Origin: Rhyacophila brunnea
Taxonomy: Eukaryota; Arthropoda; Insecta; Trichoptera; Rhyacophilidae
Reading direction: 5' to 3'
Assembly (NCBI GenBank): GCA_022495005.1
Contig: JAGYXB010000559.1
Coordinates: forward strand, 2,108,001-2,172,000
DNA length: 64,000 bases
Positions within the stretch are counted from its first letter, which is position 1. Every line of letters starts with the position of its first letter. Below, one piece after another: positions 46,239 to 58,192 of the stretch. The position numbers were made by a program, and so were the translations under genes. The notes below the pieces were generated by a model, which saw only the letters and a program-made list of their open reading frames with translations, was not told the origin of the DNA and searched no databases.

Positions 46239-46460
46239 GTATGTAGGTATATAAATATAGGCACACTTAAATACGCCCCCCAAAAAGCTTTTGGTGTATA
46301 ATTTAATTTATCGCTCGTGAAAAGAAAGTTTACTCGTTTAAAAAATACTCATTTTCCAGATACGAGTTTGTATCGTCGCCATACAATGCTTATCCATTTA
46401 CTTCACTTTAATTATTTACGAATGTGTTTTACTGACGAGGTGTTTGTTTGTTTTTTGCAG

Positions 46461-46694
46461 CAGCTGCGGAGATAGTGTTGTGTACTGTGATGTGGAAATT
46501 ATTGTGTTCATTCAGTGATAATTAAAAAAAAATGAGTGAAAACGTGGATAATGCAGAGCCGGAGGTGGCGGCCGCGACGGCGACGCCGGCACCAAAGGTG
46601 GTGCGGCCTTCCGGCATTCGGCCGCCCACCAAAATAGGGCGGCTCTGCTCGTCGGAACAGCCCAAGCCAGCCCTGCCCACCTCACCGAAAGCCA
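46461..46694 (+). CDS. First coding exon of a likely CLIP-190/restin-type protein
   Basis: A pyrimidine-rich acceptor (TTTTTTGCAG ending 46460) opens an exon with a 71-base leader, ATG at 46532 and an open frame to a phase-1 donor (GCCA|GTCAGT, exon end 46694). The 54 codons are markedly GC-rich against their surroundings. The peptide starts MSENVDNAEPEVAAATAT and holds KVVRPSGIRPPTKIGRLCSS. The PSG(I/L)(R/K)(A/P)PTKI motif is characteristic of the N-terminus of CAP-Gly linker proteins (CLIP-170, Drosophila CLIP-190), which track growing microtubule plus ends. No CAP-Gly exon was found in the remaining 17 kb, so the rest should lie right of the window with the MADF genes inside an intron. Identity rests on a short motif; another PSGIRPP-type microtubule protein is possible. 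Confidence 0.5.
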
Positions 46695-48513
46695 GTCAGT
46701 CAATTTTTAAACTTCTTACTCACTTACTAACCAAAATAATAATTTGTTTTTATTTTGTTTGTAATTTTTGCTCATTTCAGGTTGCATATTAATCAATTAA
46801 TTAATTTGTTTTTTACAAGCCCTATGTTTTCTTTCAGATTCTCTATTAATTGATTAATTACTTACCTAATTGATTTTTTTTAAATGAATTATATTACATA
46901 ATTTTAACTAATTATTTTCAGTTGATGATTTTACGTTATTTTTTCTTACAGGAATTAAGTCATTGTTACGCAGTGTAGAGCAGAATAATCAGTAATTATT
47001 ATTATTGTTTACATGTTAATTTTCAGGAATCTATGTACCTATATAAAACAAGTTTTAACATTCGTAGTAATTTGTGACCATGCGAAATAGTTAGTGAGTT
47101 AATTAATTTATTCGTTCATGCGTTATAATAATATGTACTTATATATTTTACAAAGTTCCTTGTCCATTGATTTATTCATGTGACATACCTAGTCAAGACC
47201 ATACCACACGTGGATAATATTTGCCTATCCGTGGTGGAATAAACAAATTCACATTTTTCTATCAAAACATTATATATGCTCTTATAGAAAAGTTTTAATA
47301 CAATGTTTATTACTTAATTGTTCACGTGGAGAAATCTTGATAATATGGGCTAGATTAGAAAGACTAGTGTTAAGTTTCAAATTTTGAATTCACAAATCAT
47401 GTGCTTATGACGTATAAATGAAACAGGGACCTACTAATTGTATTACACTTATATTTTGGGGGCAGTTCGGAACCGCCCCCAATGTGCACTTTTGGTGTGT
47501 GTACTTGCATAAATACTATTTGAATATACACCCGAACAAGTTGTCGTTTTCGTTAACCTTTATTTTACTTAATGGGTGTGAATCTAAACCAGGGAACTCA
47601 GAAATAATTTATTATCTGTTCTGTGATCTAAACACAAAAAAGTGACATGTTATTTTGCCAGATTTGAGCCTGCTACACACGGCTTCGGATGCAGACATTA
47701 TTTGACTCGATCAATGTTAAGATAATATATTAGATTAATTTCGAGACGATGTTTTTCATAACACATCTACTTACCTATATATGAATAAAACGTAATAATA
47801 TGATTCTTTCGATAGATATTGGCCCCCGAAATGCCTATAATATATTTCTGTATTTAGTATTTCGATCAATAAATAAAAAATAATGTTCTTATTGAATCAA
47901 TGCTTCACGAACAGCTTTTTTTTGTCTCAATGCCATGCTGTCATCTCTTTCCTGTACGACAAATTTACTTATAGCGAAATGTAATACGTACAATTTAAAT
48001 GTAACCCCAATTTAAGTACATACCTAAATTCAATGACCGGTGGCCACTGATTACAAAGTACCAATGATTCATAATAATTATTCCAATACCTACTTCAATG
48101 TTTTACTAAATAGTTCATCAAATGGTCCATACGTGGCGTCGCGTCCAACCGCTAGTAGCCGCTATCTGCCGCAGTTAAGTACTACAAGTTTCCGTTTGTA
48201 TCAATTAGGCAAGTTACGGTGCGTGGGTGCTCAGCTCACCCTACGGCACCGGCACATTCAGATCTGAGTCCATTGTTGGCAGTCGTGCACAGAAAAATAG
48301 TGGTCCATTTTGAAAAACACATCCATAATATTTTTTTTATTGTTTTTTAAAATGGCGGGAGGGGGCGCGGTTCGAAAAATTATAGCAAGTGCCATAACAT
48401 TTATTCCGCCTTCTACTTATAGCTTCTCGTAGCTCCAACCGCGGAATACCACACGTTTCCAGGTACATTCCGCACTTTCAGTCTAGTGATATACACTTGG
48501 CCTGCAGGTATAA
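46695..48513. other. Non-coding stretch after the CLIP-like exon
   Basis: AT-rich, probably intronic. A short hairpin GGGGGCAGTTCGGAACCGCCCCC (two arms of GGGGGC around 47460-47480) is the only structure noticed. No coding exon recognised. Confidence 0.35.
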
Positions 48514-48702
48514 CTTAGTGCTCAGCCGTAGTGGTTTGGCGGGTGCGGCGCGGCGGCGTCTTGCGAAACTCAAACGTATAACCGTGTGTGAAATGTTCGT
48601 AGATAGTGTCTTTTTTGGGGCATAATACACACGGTTATACGTTTGAGTTTCGCAAGACGCCACCGCGCCGCGCCCGCCAAATCACTACGGCCGAGCACTA
48701 AG
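48514..48702. mobile_element. Foldback MITE with GC-rich 78-bp arms
   Basis: CTTAGTGCTCAGCCGTAGTG through AAACGTATAACCGTGTG faces its near-perfect complement ending GGCCGAGCACTAAG; only a few mismatches. The short loop (AAATGTTCGTAGATAGTGTC) is shared with the diverged relative at 25327-25450. Confidence 0.85.
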
Positions 48703-49194
48703 AGTTTTCACCTACGTCTTATTGGAAGCTGTAGCATACACAAGTGATTATCGAATGCGCACGGCTGTTAAGTTGTTAGGTAATAATTATTAACATCGTT
48801 AGTGTCCGTTTGTGTCGTCCGCGGTGTGATGTCGCATCGCAATATTAAAGTAAACATTGAATGCCCCAGATAGTTGCACAAATGTACGAGTGCCACGGGT
48901 CTTACAGTGCCCACAGGTTTTGCGCAATTTTCAATTTACTTAAATAATTTGAATTTTTTCCGTTTTTGATCCGGGGATTTAATTACAAAGCGAAAAAAGC
49001 GAGGCAAAAAAGCGAGTTTTAGTTTTTGAGTAAACGAAATTATCTCATACCTACGGTGAAAGTCTTCCAGAGAAAATCTGCGATGAAATCAATTGTTAAG
49101 AAAATATCCGATTTTTTATGAATACCTCTTTTACTCTCGATATTAATAAATTTAATGTAGATGTAATTTTTGCATTCTTGGATGCCTACTCAGA

Positions 49195-49388
49195 ATGCTA
49201 ATGTTGGTAACGGTGCGAGTGTCGTCCCTGCAAGTTTTCCTCTCGCACCTTGTTTTGTCTTTGTCTGTGCCGGTACGCGACTGCGTATGTCTGCACTGCA
49301 AGCGTCTGATTGGTCAGTCTGAGTGTGCATGCCGGAGCGCGCAGACACGACCTTCTGCGTTTGCGTATGCTTTCATTTCGCTTGAGCA
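49195..49388 (+). promoter_or_regulatory. GC-rich promoter region of MADF gene A
   Basis: The 190 bases before the ATG at 49389 are CpG- and GC-rich compared with the surroundings and contain TGATTGGTCAG, an inverted CCAAT box. No TATA is evident. A CpG-type promoter is inferred. Confidence 0.4.
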
Positions 49389-52300
49389 ATGGATAATGAA
49401 AAATTAATAGATGTTGTTAGGGAATATTCATTCTTGTATGACATAACTGATAGGAAATATGGTGATAATCAAAAGAAGGACATGGCGTGGAAGGAAATCT
49501 CACACAAGATGAAAATGCATAGTAAGTATGGTTTATTATAATGCAATTTTGTCAGTATTGTTTCGTTATTAAGTACATACTGTCGTCGAATCAACGCGAT
49601 CAATTTGTACGAATGAAAAGTGGCCGAAACCACTATTCCGACACTCAAATGGCAGAAAAGCATTCAAACCGAATGATTGCCCAGCTATTATTAATAGCTA
49701 CATTAATAGTTTGATTATACCTATTATTATCTTAGGGAATATGGCAAAAAAATATATAATATGTACATTTTTGTGCATTGTTCCTGTCGTCGATTCAAAA
49801 TGGCAAAAAACTAATCTGAATGATCTTTTTGAATGATGAAGTTGTATGAATTTAAAAAATAATGAGATTAATTTTTTAACACAATCTTATGACTAGGTTG
49901 TTAAGAATGTATCGATACATTTTGACAAATACTTCGATCCTTTTCGTTAGACACCGGTACCGATACCAGTGGGTTTATTCGATACACAAGTCGGCTATCG
50001 ACGGTAGTTTATCAGATTTATGTATTGAGGTATTATAATTGTTACAATAAGGTAGACGTCTAAACAGCGCTTGAAATATACAATTTTACGAAAATATTAA
50101 CACAGTTATCTATTTTTATAAAAATGTTAGATTTTTTTATTATATGGCATATCTACCTCAGACGGTCAAATTATTTTCCCATGTAACGGAGCGATACTTT
50201 TACCGATTCCATGAACCGGAACAGCGCTCCGGTGTGTTCCGGTCCAATTCGAGCTCTGCGTCTAAACTGTGAAAACTGTCTATCTCGCCCTAATGCCAGC
50301 GCTCCATTGGCGAGCCAAAAGTCCGAGGACAATAAATCGTCCGATTTGTCTATGCTCTGCTACTGATCAACGAACGAATAAAAAAGTCGAGCTGTCAAAA
50401 GTGAAAAGTTATGATTCTCGTAATGTCTTCCGATAATCCTATAATTTTGTGTTATTTATATGTAGACTTGCATAAAATAATATAGCAGTGAAAACAACAC
50501 AAGTTTTACGATTTATTTTATGAATTTCATAAATACAAATAAAAAAATTAATTGTAAATCTCTCATTTTATAATGTGTAAATTAACAAATTAATCAATGA
50601 AAATGTTTAAAACAATTACAGATTTTTTCCGGTCCGAATGATTGCGTATTAATGACAAATCGAATTCGCATAGTGATCGACTGACGAAGTCTGGCAAAAA
50701 TATCAAACATGTTTGAAATCCAGCGAGCCTGGTCTGCGGATTAAAAAGTCTGCAGATCTGGGGTGCTCCACGCGAAAAAAAAGTCCGAAGACTGTAAATC
50801 GTCTGACTTGCGTGCCAATGGAGCGCTGGCATTAAAGTTAACAAACAACAGAGAGGCTGTTAAAACATAGCACTTTTTGACAGTTTAGAGTGTTTAGACG
50901 GTTAACTTATTGTAACAATTAACTGCTTCAATACGTCATAACTATGATAAACTACCGTCGATAGCCGCCTTGTGTATAGAATAGATCCACTGATATCGGT
51001 ATCGTATCGAAAGAAGGTATCAGTATAAAATGATGCTTGTCAAAGAGGGATTTATTTATGAAAAAATCGCTAAATTAGTACCGCAATCGAACGAACGTAT
51101 CGAAATATCGACCCTACATAATATTATGTATTATAATTCGATTTTGGAAAGGGAAAAGGGCGTAATGCACACGAATCAATTTTTTCAGGAGGCACAAAAC
51201 ATTTTTGTTATGGTTTTCGGTCATAGTTAAAATACAAAATAGACACAACCTTGACTTGACAATGCATGATATTTAATAAGTTGGTTTTTATATTCCTAAT
51301 CTGATATTACTTAATTATTGGTTAATTAAAAAGTATGGTTAAGTCGTTTTGCCCCGTCACGTCCATATATTTTTTTGCTAGTTAAATTTAGATAATCGAT
51401 ATTTACAGCTTACATCATTTGGACACAACGTGTATTTTAGTCGTGTACATCGTTATTATGTAATAAAACCTATTTTGAAAAATACTGAGGGTTCCTTTTT
51501 CCTTTCTGCGGTCGAAAGTAATATACTGAAGCTATTTCGGTATTTGATGGCTTTAAATAAATGAAATTTGACGAAAACTATTCCGTTTGACACGGAGGGT
51601 TCACGTATCCGATACAGGTATGACGATTACAGCGTTTACAATGTTTACATTAACAAAAAAATCCATGATACTGCGATGCCATACCGATAGTCGCCTCCTG
51701 AAGTATCGGGTATCGGGGGGGCCGCGGAATACAGCATACACACACGCTATTCACACGAGGGATACTGTATGAGATGCACGCTGGTTGTTGACCTCGCAGT
51801 AAATAAAAATGTCTACTGTTTTTGATAACGACAAATTTATCGGTGCTGTGCAAAATTTGCGTGAATTGTGGGACAAGAGTGTTCCTGAATATTCTGATAA
51901 ATATAAAAGAGGAAATGCGTGGAGAATCGTCATGGATGCCATGTACGGAAATGAAATGGACACTTGGAATATCGGGAAGCGAAACGAAATGGGTAAGTTT
52001 TTTTATTAAGTAAATTTACATTGTTTTTGTTTTATTAATGATGAGTGAGTGCATTTTAAGTTCGTAGAGGTAATTTATTTATTGACATTTTTTTTGAAAA
52101 GTCTTAAGTATGTAGGTATGTCCATTATGCTATCTGTTGCTAGCAAAGTGGTTTTGACGTGAACGCAATGTACTTACCTGCTTTTATTAATTTTCGTAAT
52201 TATTGAAATTACCTATATTAAACCAATAATTATTATTTGCTTCTAAATTCAGGTCTGGATTTTTAATGGGAAGGTCCTGCCTGACCATCTTTATGCGACC

Positions 52301-55300
52301 AAATACATAGTACGCAGACGAAAATTATAGTACAAAAATACTATAATAATTATAGTACGGTTGGCAACACTGTGCCTGACCAAAGTTTCGTATCATTCAA
52401 CCTGAATCAAACAAATCAAACTAAACCATAGACAATATACGTACAAATTGTATGAGTATAAAATAACAAACGCTTGGTTGAGTGTATCATTGAAAATCAA
52501 ACCGTTCTCGTGAAATGTTTTGACATGAAACGTCAAACCAATTCGGACGGTTCATAGACTAATGACGATCTGTCAAACGGCAGAAAAGCGTTTCCGTAGA
52601 CATTCTACCGAACGGTCCCAAATCCAATAAATACAACCGTGCGATTTGATTTGTTCAATTCAGGTTGAATGATACGAACCTCAAATGTACCTTTAAAAAT
52701 ACGACACCATGGCGCGTTACCGTACTAATTTGCATACTAGAGGCATCTGGGGGTAGAATTATGAAGCTTGACAAAATTATTTATTGATATTTACATTGTA
52801 GTGTTTTAATTATCAATTCCTATATAAAAGCATTAAAACATAGACTGTAAACTAATTAAAGGATTCCATCGTATTATTAGGTATTTTGTTTTAAAACCCA
52901 CACAATTTTACATTTTTTTTCAAGAGATTCAGCATTAGGGATTGTAATACCGAATGAAAATGTCAATACCGGTTTTTCGGTATTTCTTAAACAATAAAAA
53001 AACAGAAGTAGGTGCTTATCAATAAATATAGCTATTAAAATCTTTTAAAAATATCATTTTATAGCAAAAACCTATATATTTTCCTACGTTTATTATGTTG
53101 ACATTTAAAAATATGTATTGATCATAATTGTAGAACTAGTGATTTTTTACAAATAATTTGAATATATTGATAATTATTTTAACTAAAGCCCTCAAAAATC
53201 TTAATCCTCAAGCTTCTTAAATTCAACGCTTGTACAGTCGTCAATAATATAGAATAATTGAACATTTTTGTCACGGATGTTTTATATTTCGAAATAATAT
53301 TATGATAATTCTTCGCGTCAATTACTTGATATTACTACTTACTAAATATATTTGATGACATTTGTTTTATTATTTTTTCACCTCCGTTGGATTCACTCAA
53401 TATATTGTCATTTTAGCAGCACGTAACTTATAATTCATTTTCAAAAACAAAAACGAGTGTGCTTTCTTAATACCGAAGATTCCGGTATTTTTTATTCTTA
53501 AAACCAGTTTTCGGTATTGGTAAATACTGGAATACCGGTATTTCAATCCCTATTCAGCATTCACTTGGTGGACGTGGTGGTATGTAGGTAATTCGTGATA
53601 ATTTTTAAAATGTGTCGTAGAAATAATTCGTTGGTGTTTTGTAAAAAGGGCGAATCAACCATTTTGGCGAAATCGAGATTTTAATGAAAATACAATATGT
53701 ACCCCACTAGCTTTGTTGTGTAAAAACGGCGAATTTTTATCTCCACAGGAAAGTACTTAAAAACGATAATCGACTAAAATAAAATTAATTAAAATTACGA
53801 AATAAAAAGCAAATGTGACATATTAGGCCTTTTAAAATATTATATAATACCTATTATAATACCTATTATAATGACAGTATTCTTTCTAAGCTTTATTATA
53901 AACTTGTTAGATATTTATAATCATCTACAGGTAAAAAACAAATAAATGTCAAAAGTTAAAAATCCTCCTCCTGTAAAGTAGCATTTTGGTTAATTCGCCC
54001 TTTTTACAAAACACGGACGATATGTTGTATGTTGTAGTAGGTATGTAGTAAATACCAAGTGATAAACCATCTTATAAAGTAGAAGAGACAGTTTAATCAT
54101 GTTGATCTTATAAAATCGTGAAAATAAATACTCATCCTTCTCTCAAACGTAATTTTGAAAGTGATAATATCAATTCCCAAAATTTAAATATCTATGGAAA
54201 ATACTCCACTCATTCCTAAGGATGCCAAATTCTATTCAATACATCGACGAGCGAAAGTATCTTTATAATTATAATATATCTATTAAATTCTGGTGTGATG
54301 ATTCGTATGTGTTTGCAATAAAATGCCCCAAAACAGTTGGGATAATCGCTGTTTTTCAAAATAAATTTTAAAACTATTTTTCGTAGCTGGGTTGATTCGT
54401 GCGTACACTTTTTAAACTATGTATTCCAAATTGCTTAACACGCATCTTGGATAATGCTAATAATAGATTGTTGAAATTCCCATACTTTAGAAATACCGAA
54501 TAATGTGTATCGCTCACAGAACATTCACTGGCAAGGAAGTAAAATATAATAATCTTTTTTTTTTCAGGAAAAGATTTACAAAAAAAATGGAAAAATCTCC
54601 GCAATTCTTTCGCAAGGGAGCTGGCCAGAAGAAAAAATACAAAATTTGGATCAGATAAAATGTGGAAAACGTACATGTATTTTGATCATTTGTCGTTTTT
54701 GATACCATCTATGGCCCACGGAGAGTAAGTGAATTAATTGTGCTTAGAATAAAAATATAAGGTAATTTGCACTGCGATAGCATTTAATTAAAATAAAATT
54801 GTTATCTGGTATTTTTTGTAGTGTTCAGTCTGATCTCAATCCTGTTGAGGACAATGAAGCTGAGATAGCAACCGAGACACAAATTAGTCCTGAAACTGAT
54901 GTGCCGGAGACAATTTCGAGAAAGAAAAAGTCCAGAAATGATATCGAGGAAGCCTTGGCAACTGTTCTAGCCAAAAGTTTGAAGTGGAAGCAGGACGAAG
55001 AAGAAGAATTTCCGGAAGATGACGACCCTGGTAGATTTTTTCTCCTAATCTACCTTTTGGAAGATTTAAAGAAAATCCCAATTTCGAAAAAGAATTACCC
55101 CGCCCTCCATTAAATGGCCAATTGCATGTAACATTATCCACACCATTCCTACTGCTTCCTAACGACCTCTACATTTGTATCTCAACGAAGCACATAACTA
55201 CTCATCACACCCGTAAACACCTCAAAATACATCGAATTTAGAACCTGCGTGTTCACCTGCGTTATCACGTTCAAGTGCTTTATATAATATATGTCATTAC

Positions 55301-56325
55301 TGATAAGACAGTATTTTTTACATTTGACATTTGTATGATTATTTTTTAGACTAGAATAAAAAAAATATTCTCACCTCGGTATTAATGAAAGTCGTTTTCT
55401 TTGAACCTTTGAATCTTGTATGTATATTGTTATATACGTATCGCAAACGTGAAGACACGCTTGTTAACTCTGTATCAGTCATACCTGTGTCGGATATGTG
55501 AATCCTGCGTGTGAAACCGCTCCATGCCATGATACCTAGTACACATAGATTTGGTCCATTGTCCTAAGAAGTTTGATTCTCACGTACCTACTTACATTCT
55601 ATAACTGGATGAACTTATAGAAATTAATCTTACTTAGGTAGATACAAATTTGCAAACAATATGCATAATGTGCCTAATATTATTATACTTTTTTGTTTAC
55701 AGAAAAAGACTGCAAAAGATCTTGGGCGTTATTACGCGATGCATTCAGGCGTGCTATAAAGAAACAAAAAGAATCAAAAGGTAGCCAAGCAAACACACTT
55801 GGCAAAAAATGGAGATATGAAGAAGAGATGTCGTTTCTACTACCGTATCTGAAAGACAGGCCTAGTTTATGTACTGCAACAACTGAAACTCGTGAACAAG
55901 ACAAGGCTCCAGATTATTGTGAAGTCAGTATGGACGGTGAAGGTTCCGCTCCTTCTGTGGATTGCCCATCCGATGAGGAAACACAGACTCCAGTTCGGGC
56001 AGACAAACCAAATACAGAAACCACATCTCGACCCGAAATACACCGGAGTAAACACAAACAAACATCATCATTCAAGCACAAGAAATTTTCAAAAGGAGAA
56101 ACGCCTTCTACCGCATTGCTGAAATATATATTAGACACGAAAAAGAGCACTGATGACATTGAACAGTTCTTTACTGGCATCGCTACAACTGTCAAATCTT
56201 TTCCGCCGCGGGAGAGAGCTATAGCGAAAGCTAAGGTCTTCGAAGTAGTTTCCAGCATGGAGATAGATATCCTTACCAGGCCAGCATCTTCCGTTGAACA
56301 ATCTCCTGACCGAAAGTACTTCTGA
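49389..56325 (+). CDS. MADF-domain protein A, two exons around a 6.2-kb intron
   Basis: MADF domains are Myb-like DNA-binding modules of insect regulators such as Adf-1. Exon 1, 49389-49521, starts MDNEKLIDVVREYSFLYDIT and ends in phase 1 (CATA|GTAAGT). Exon 2, 55703-56325, enters in phase 1 and completes the domain (KDCKRSWALLRDAFRRAIKK, KWRYEEEMSFLLPYLKDR). Total 756 nt, 251 residues. The two halves align with one canonical MADF domain over residues ~3-95, including the LYD and W..L...F core. The C-terminal half is Ser/Thr/Lys-rich then helical (TALLKYILDTKKSTDDIEQF); no BESS motif is obvious. A complete second MADF gene on the same strand lies in the intron. Because both first exons end, and both domain-closing exons begin, in phase 1, other exon pairings are possible. 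No clear AATAAA follows the stop. Confidence 0.8.
49925..51025. repeat. Large foldback with nested inverted arms
   Basis: 49925-50075 (CGATACACAAGTCGGCTATC, GACGGTAGTTTATCA) is mirrored at 50885-51025 (TGATAAACTACCGTCGATAG). Further in, 50280-50345 (AATGCCAGCGCTCCATTGGC) is mirrored at 50760-50840 (GCCAATGGAGCGCTGGCATT). The stretch 50110-50240 also matches 34932-35060 in reverse. Lies in the intron of MADF gene A, upstream of gene B. The 66-codon frame at 51030-51230 just outside has no recognisable domain. Confidence 0.7.
51809..55113 (+). CDS. MADF-BESS protein B, nested in intron of MADF gene A
   Basis: Exons 51809-51992, 54568-54724 and 54822-55113; phases match; 633 nt, 210 residues. 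Exon 1 (MSTVFDNDKFIGAVQNLREL, LWDKSVPEYSDKYKR) and exon 2 (KDLQKKWKNLRNSFARELAR, MWKTYMYFDHLSFLIPSM) together make one MADF domain. After an acidic linker, exon 3 has a basic patch (RKKKSRND) and DDPGRFFLLIYLLEDLKKIP, a BESS-like protein-interaction motif (usual form FLLSL...LKKVP). This is the standard MADF-BESS architecture of insect transcription regulators. Intron 1 (2.6 kb) holds two MITEs. AATAAA at 55355-55360 precedes exon 2 of gene A, supporting an independent transcript. The ATG follows an AAATAAAA leader. Confidence 0.85.
52386..52679. mobile_element. MITE in intron 1 of MADF gene B
   Basis: TTTCGTATCATTCAACCTGA then ATCAAACAAATCAAA faces TTTGATTTGTTCAATTCAGG then TTGAATGATACGAA: TIRs of about 35 bp. 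The interior is non-coding. Confidence 0.75.
52936..53552. mobile_element. hAT MITE, TAGGGATTG family, 617 bp
   Basis: TAGGGATTGTAATACCGAAT and GGAATACCGGTATTTCAATC followed by CCTA are the termini, flanked by a perfect 8-bp duplication TTCAGCAT (52928-52935 and 53553-53560). Close relative of 59001-59657. In MADF gene B intron 1. Confidence 0.88.
53561..54567. other. Rest of MADF gene B intron 1
   Basis: AT-rich. Around 53632-54020 an inverted pair (TTTTGTAAAAAGGGCGAATC at 53638, GTTAATTCGCCCTTTTTACA near 53990) suggests another old non-autonomous element; edges are not defined. Confidence 0.4.
55355..55360 (+). promoter_or_regulatory. Polyadenylation signal of MADF gene B
   Basis: AATAAA 241 bases after the gene B stop and about 340 bases before exon 2 of gene A, so transcript B can end inside the intron of gene A. 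Confidence 0.5.
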
Positions 56326-57728
56326 TATAACGACGATATGCAGTGCGGTCCTTCGATTCATCTCACACAGATGCTGCAATCACCAATTAAAGCTGAAGAA
56401 ACAGCACACCAATAAGGGAACTGTACCGGTTACTGGATACCCTTTGTTATGCAATAATTAAAAATAGTAATGAATATCATTTAGTATTGCATACATGGCA
56501 GGAATTTAACCGTCTGTTGCAGTGTTCTTCAACCGGTGGTCCGCGGACCAACGCCGGTCCGTGAAAGCTTTCACCACGCTTTCAACCGACTATACCGCTA
56601 CGAAATTCGGGGAATTCACACTAGATGAAAATATGCTGGCCGCTAAATCAGCGTTGCCATGTCTACTGAAATTTCAGTAGATCTACGGATATGTTTGCCA
56701 ATTGTATAGATACTTACAGGATTTTTGATTTTTTTTTGAAATTCAAGAAATCTCCTGATGTTTGTGTGTTTTCCATATTTGTAATTTAAGATTGGATGTA
56801 TAAATATTGGATGTTCAATATATTAGGCAACAGTCACCATTTAATATTACCCCGCTCGAACGTAGAAACTCGTCTCGACTGGGATATGGTCATAAATCAA
56901 AACCGGGCCCAATGTTGCAACTCCCTTCCGTGCGCACAGGCCGGGACAATGACGTCAGGCGGCTAGGCGCAACGAATGAAATTGCAGCTCCTGCATATGC
57001 GACAAATGTTACAATAATTATTTCATTATTGAAGAGAATTTAAAATTCGAGTGATCGTCTAAAAAAACTTTTGATTTACTTAAATCTACTATCGTTTCTC
57101 ACATGTTGCGGTGGACTTTCGCAAGTTGTGGTGAATATCTAGTGACAATCAATTATTTTTATAAACTGTTTGCTGGATGACACTGCATACTTCTCCTTGA
57201 ATTAGGAAACTATTCCATAATCGGTAATGTTCCCCTACTACTTATATTTGTTGAACAAATAGCATATCATTAAACTTAGTTATAATAAATTTAACAATAT
57301 CGTATTATAACATAAATTTGATATAAATAAAATAAATGTTTACATTAAACAATCCGATAGTTTTCTTTCGGCCACAATACTTTATTAAAATCTGTATTTT
57401 ATCTGGTAATCAATGGTTTCGTCTTATTCAGTATTTTTATTTCTCTCAATTAATTGACATCTGCTACATCAATATGTTTGTACAATATCTAGTAATCTTG
57501 TGTATTTCTCGTTTTGATAATATACCTACTGCATATTTTAAGCATAAGAAGCGCGATGCAGAACCATCTGGATTACATTGGCACTAATCACCAACCAGAG
57601 TAGCCAATTTAACTCGATTTGCTTAGATGTGTCTTGCTTGATCGTATTTTAAATGGTTTCGTTATGGGTTACTACCTTTTTCCGTAGATTTACTACTTGC
57701 TATATGCAGTGTTATTATGTATGTATAC
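56326..57728. other. Non-coding stretch 3' of MADF gene A with a hAT end
   Basis: At about 56519 CAGTGTTCTTCAACCGGTGG followed by TCCGCGGACC is the left end of a hAT MITE of the same type as 23747-24015; the matching right end was not found. The short open frames at 56807-57043 and 57336-57587 show no domain. Confidence 0.45.
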
Positions 57729-58184
57729 CAGGGGTAGTCAACCAGGTCCCTACCGCCCACTAGTGGGCGATCCAGCTTTCATGGTGGGCGGTAGGGGTTT
57801 TAAAAACATTTTCATTATGTTTTCATAAAATTCTCCGTGAAAATTTAAATTTCAGAAAATATACTATTTGTATCGCCCTCGCATAAGTTTAGTTCACGTT
57901 ACGTAAGTGAAACTAAATGGCACTATAGTGTGACCGCAAACAAAAGAGCCTCGTCCCAGAATAGCATAGTCCCAGCAAAGTTAGCGAAAGTCTGACAAAG
58001 TGTTTGGGAAGTAATTATTATTATATGCTTTAACTTGCTGTAACTCTGCTTTATAAATTTTATAACGTAAAGTTTCTTCCCTACTTTATAACATTACTGT
58101 GGAACCGGTGGGCGGTTAGAAGATTTTACTACTAACAGAGATACAAAAAGTGAGCAGTAGGTATAAAAAGGTTGACTACCCCTG
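57729..58184. mobile_element. hAT MITE, CAGGGGTAGTCAACC type, 456 bp
   Basis: CAGGGGTAGTCAACCAGG and AAAAAGGTTGACTACCCCTG are the termini, flanked by a perfect 8-bp duplication ATGTATAC (57721-57728 and 58185-58192). Subterminal GTGGGCGGTAGGGG / GGTGGGCGGTTAG blocks also recur. The TIR is that of a widespread hAT group. Confidence 0.88.
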
Positions 58185-58192
58185 ATGTATAC

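Noticed and set aside
51030..51230. 66-codon frame between the MADF first exons
   Set aside because: Adjacent to a foldback arm, no domain, no splice partner needed by either MADF gene.
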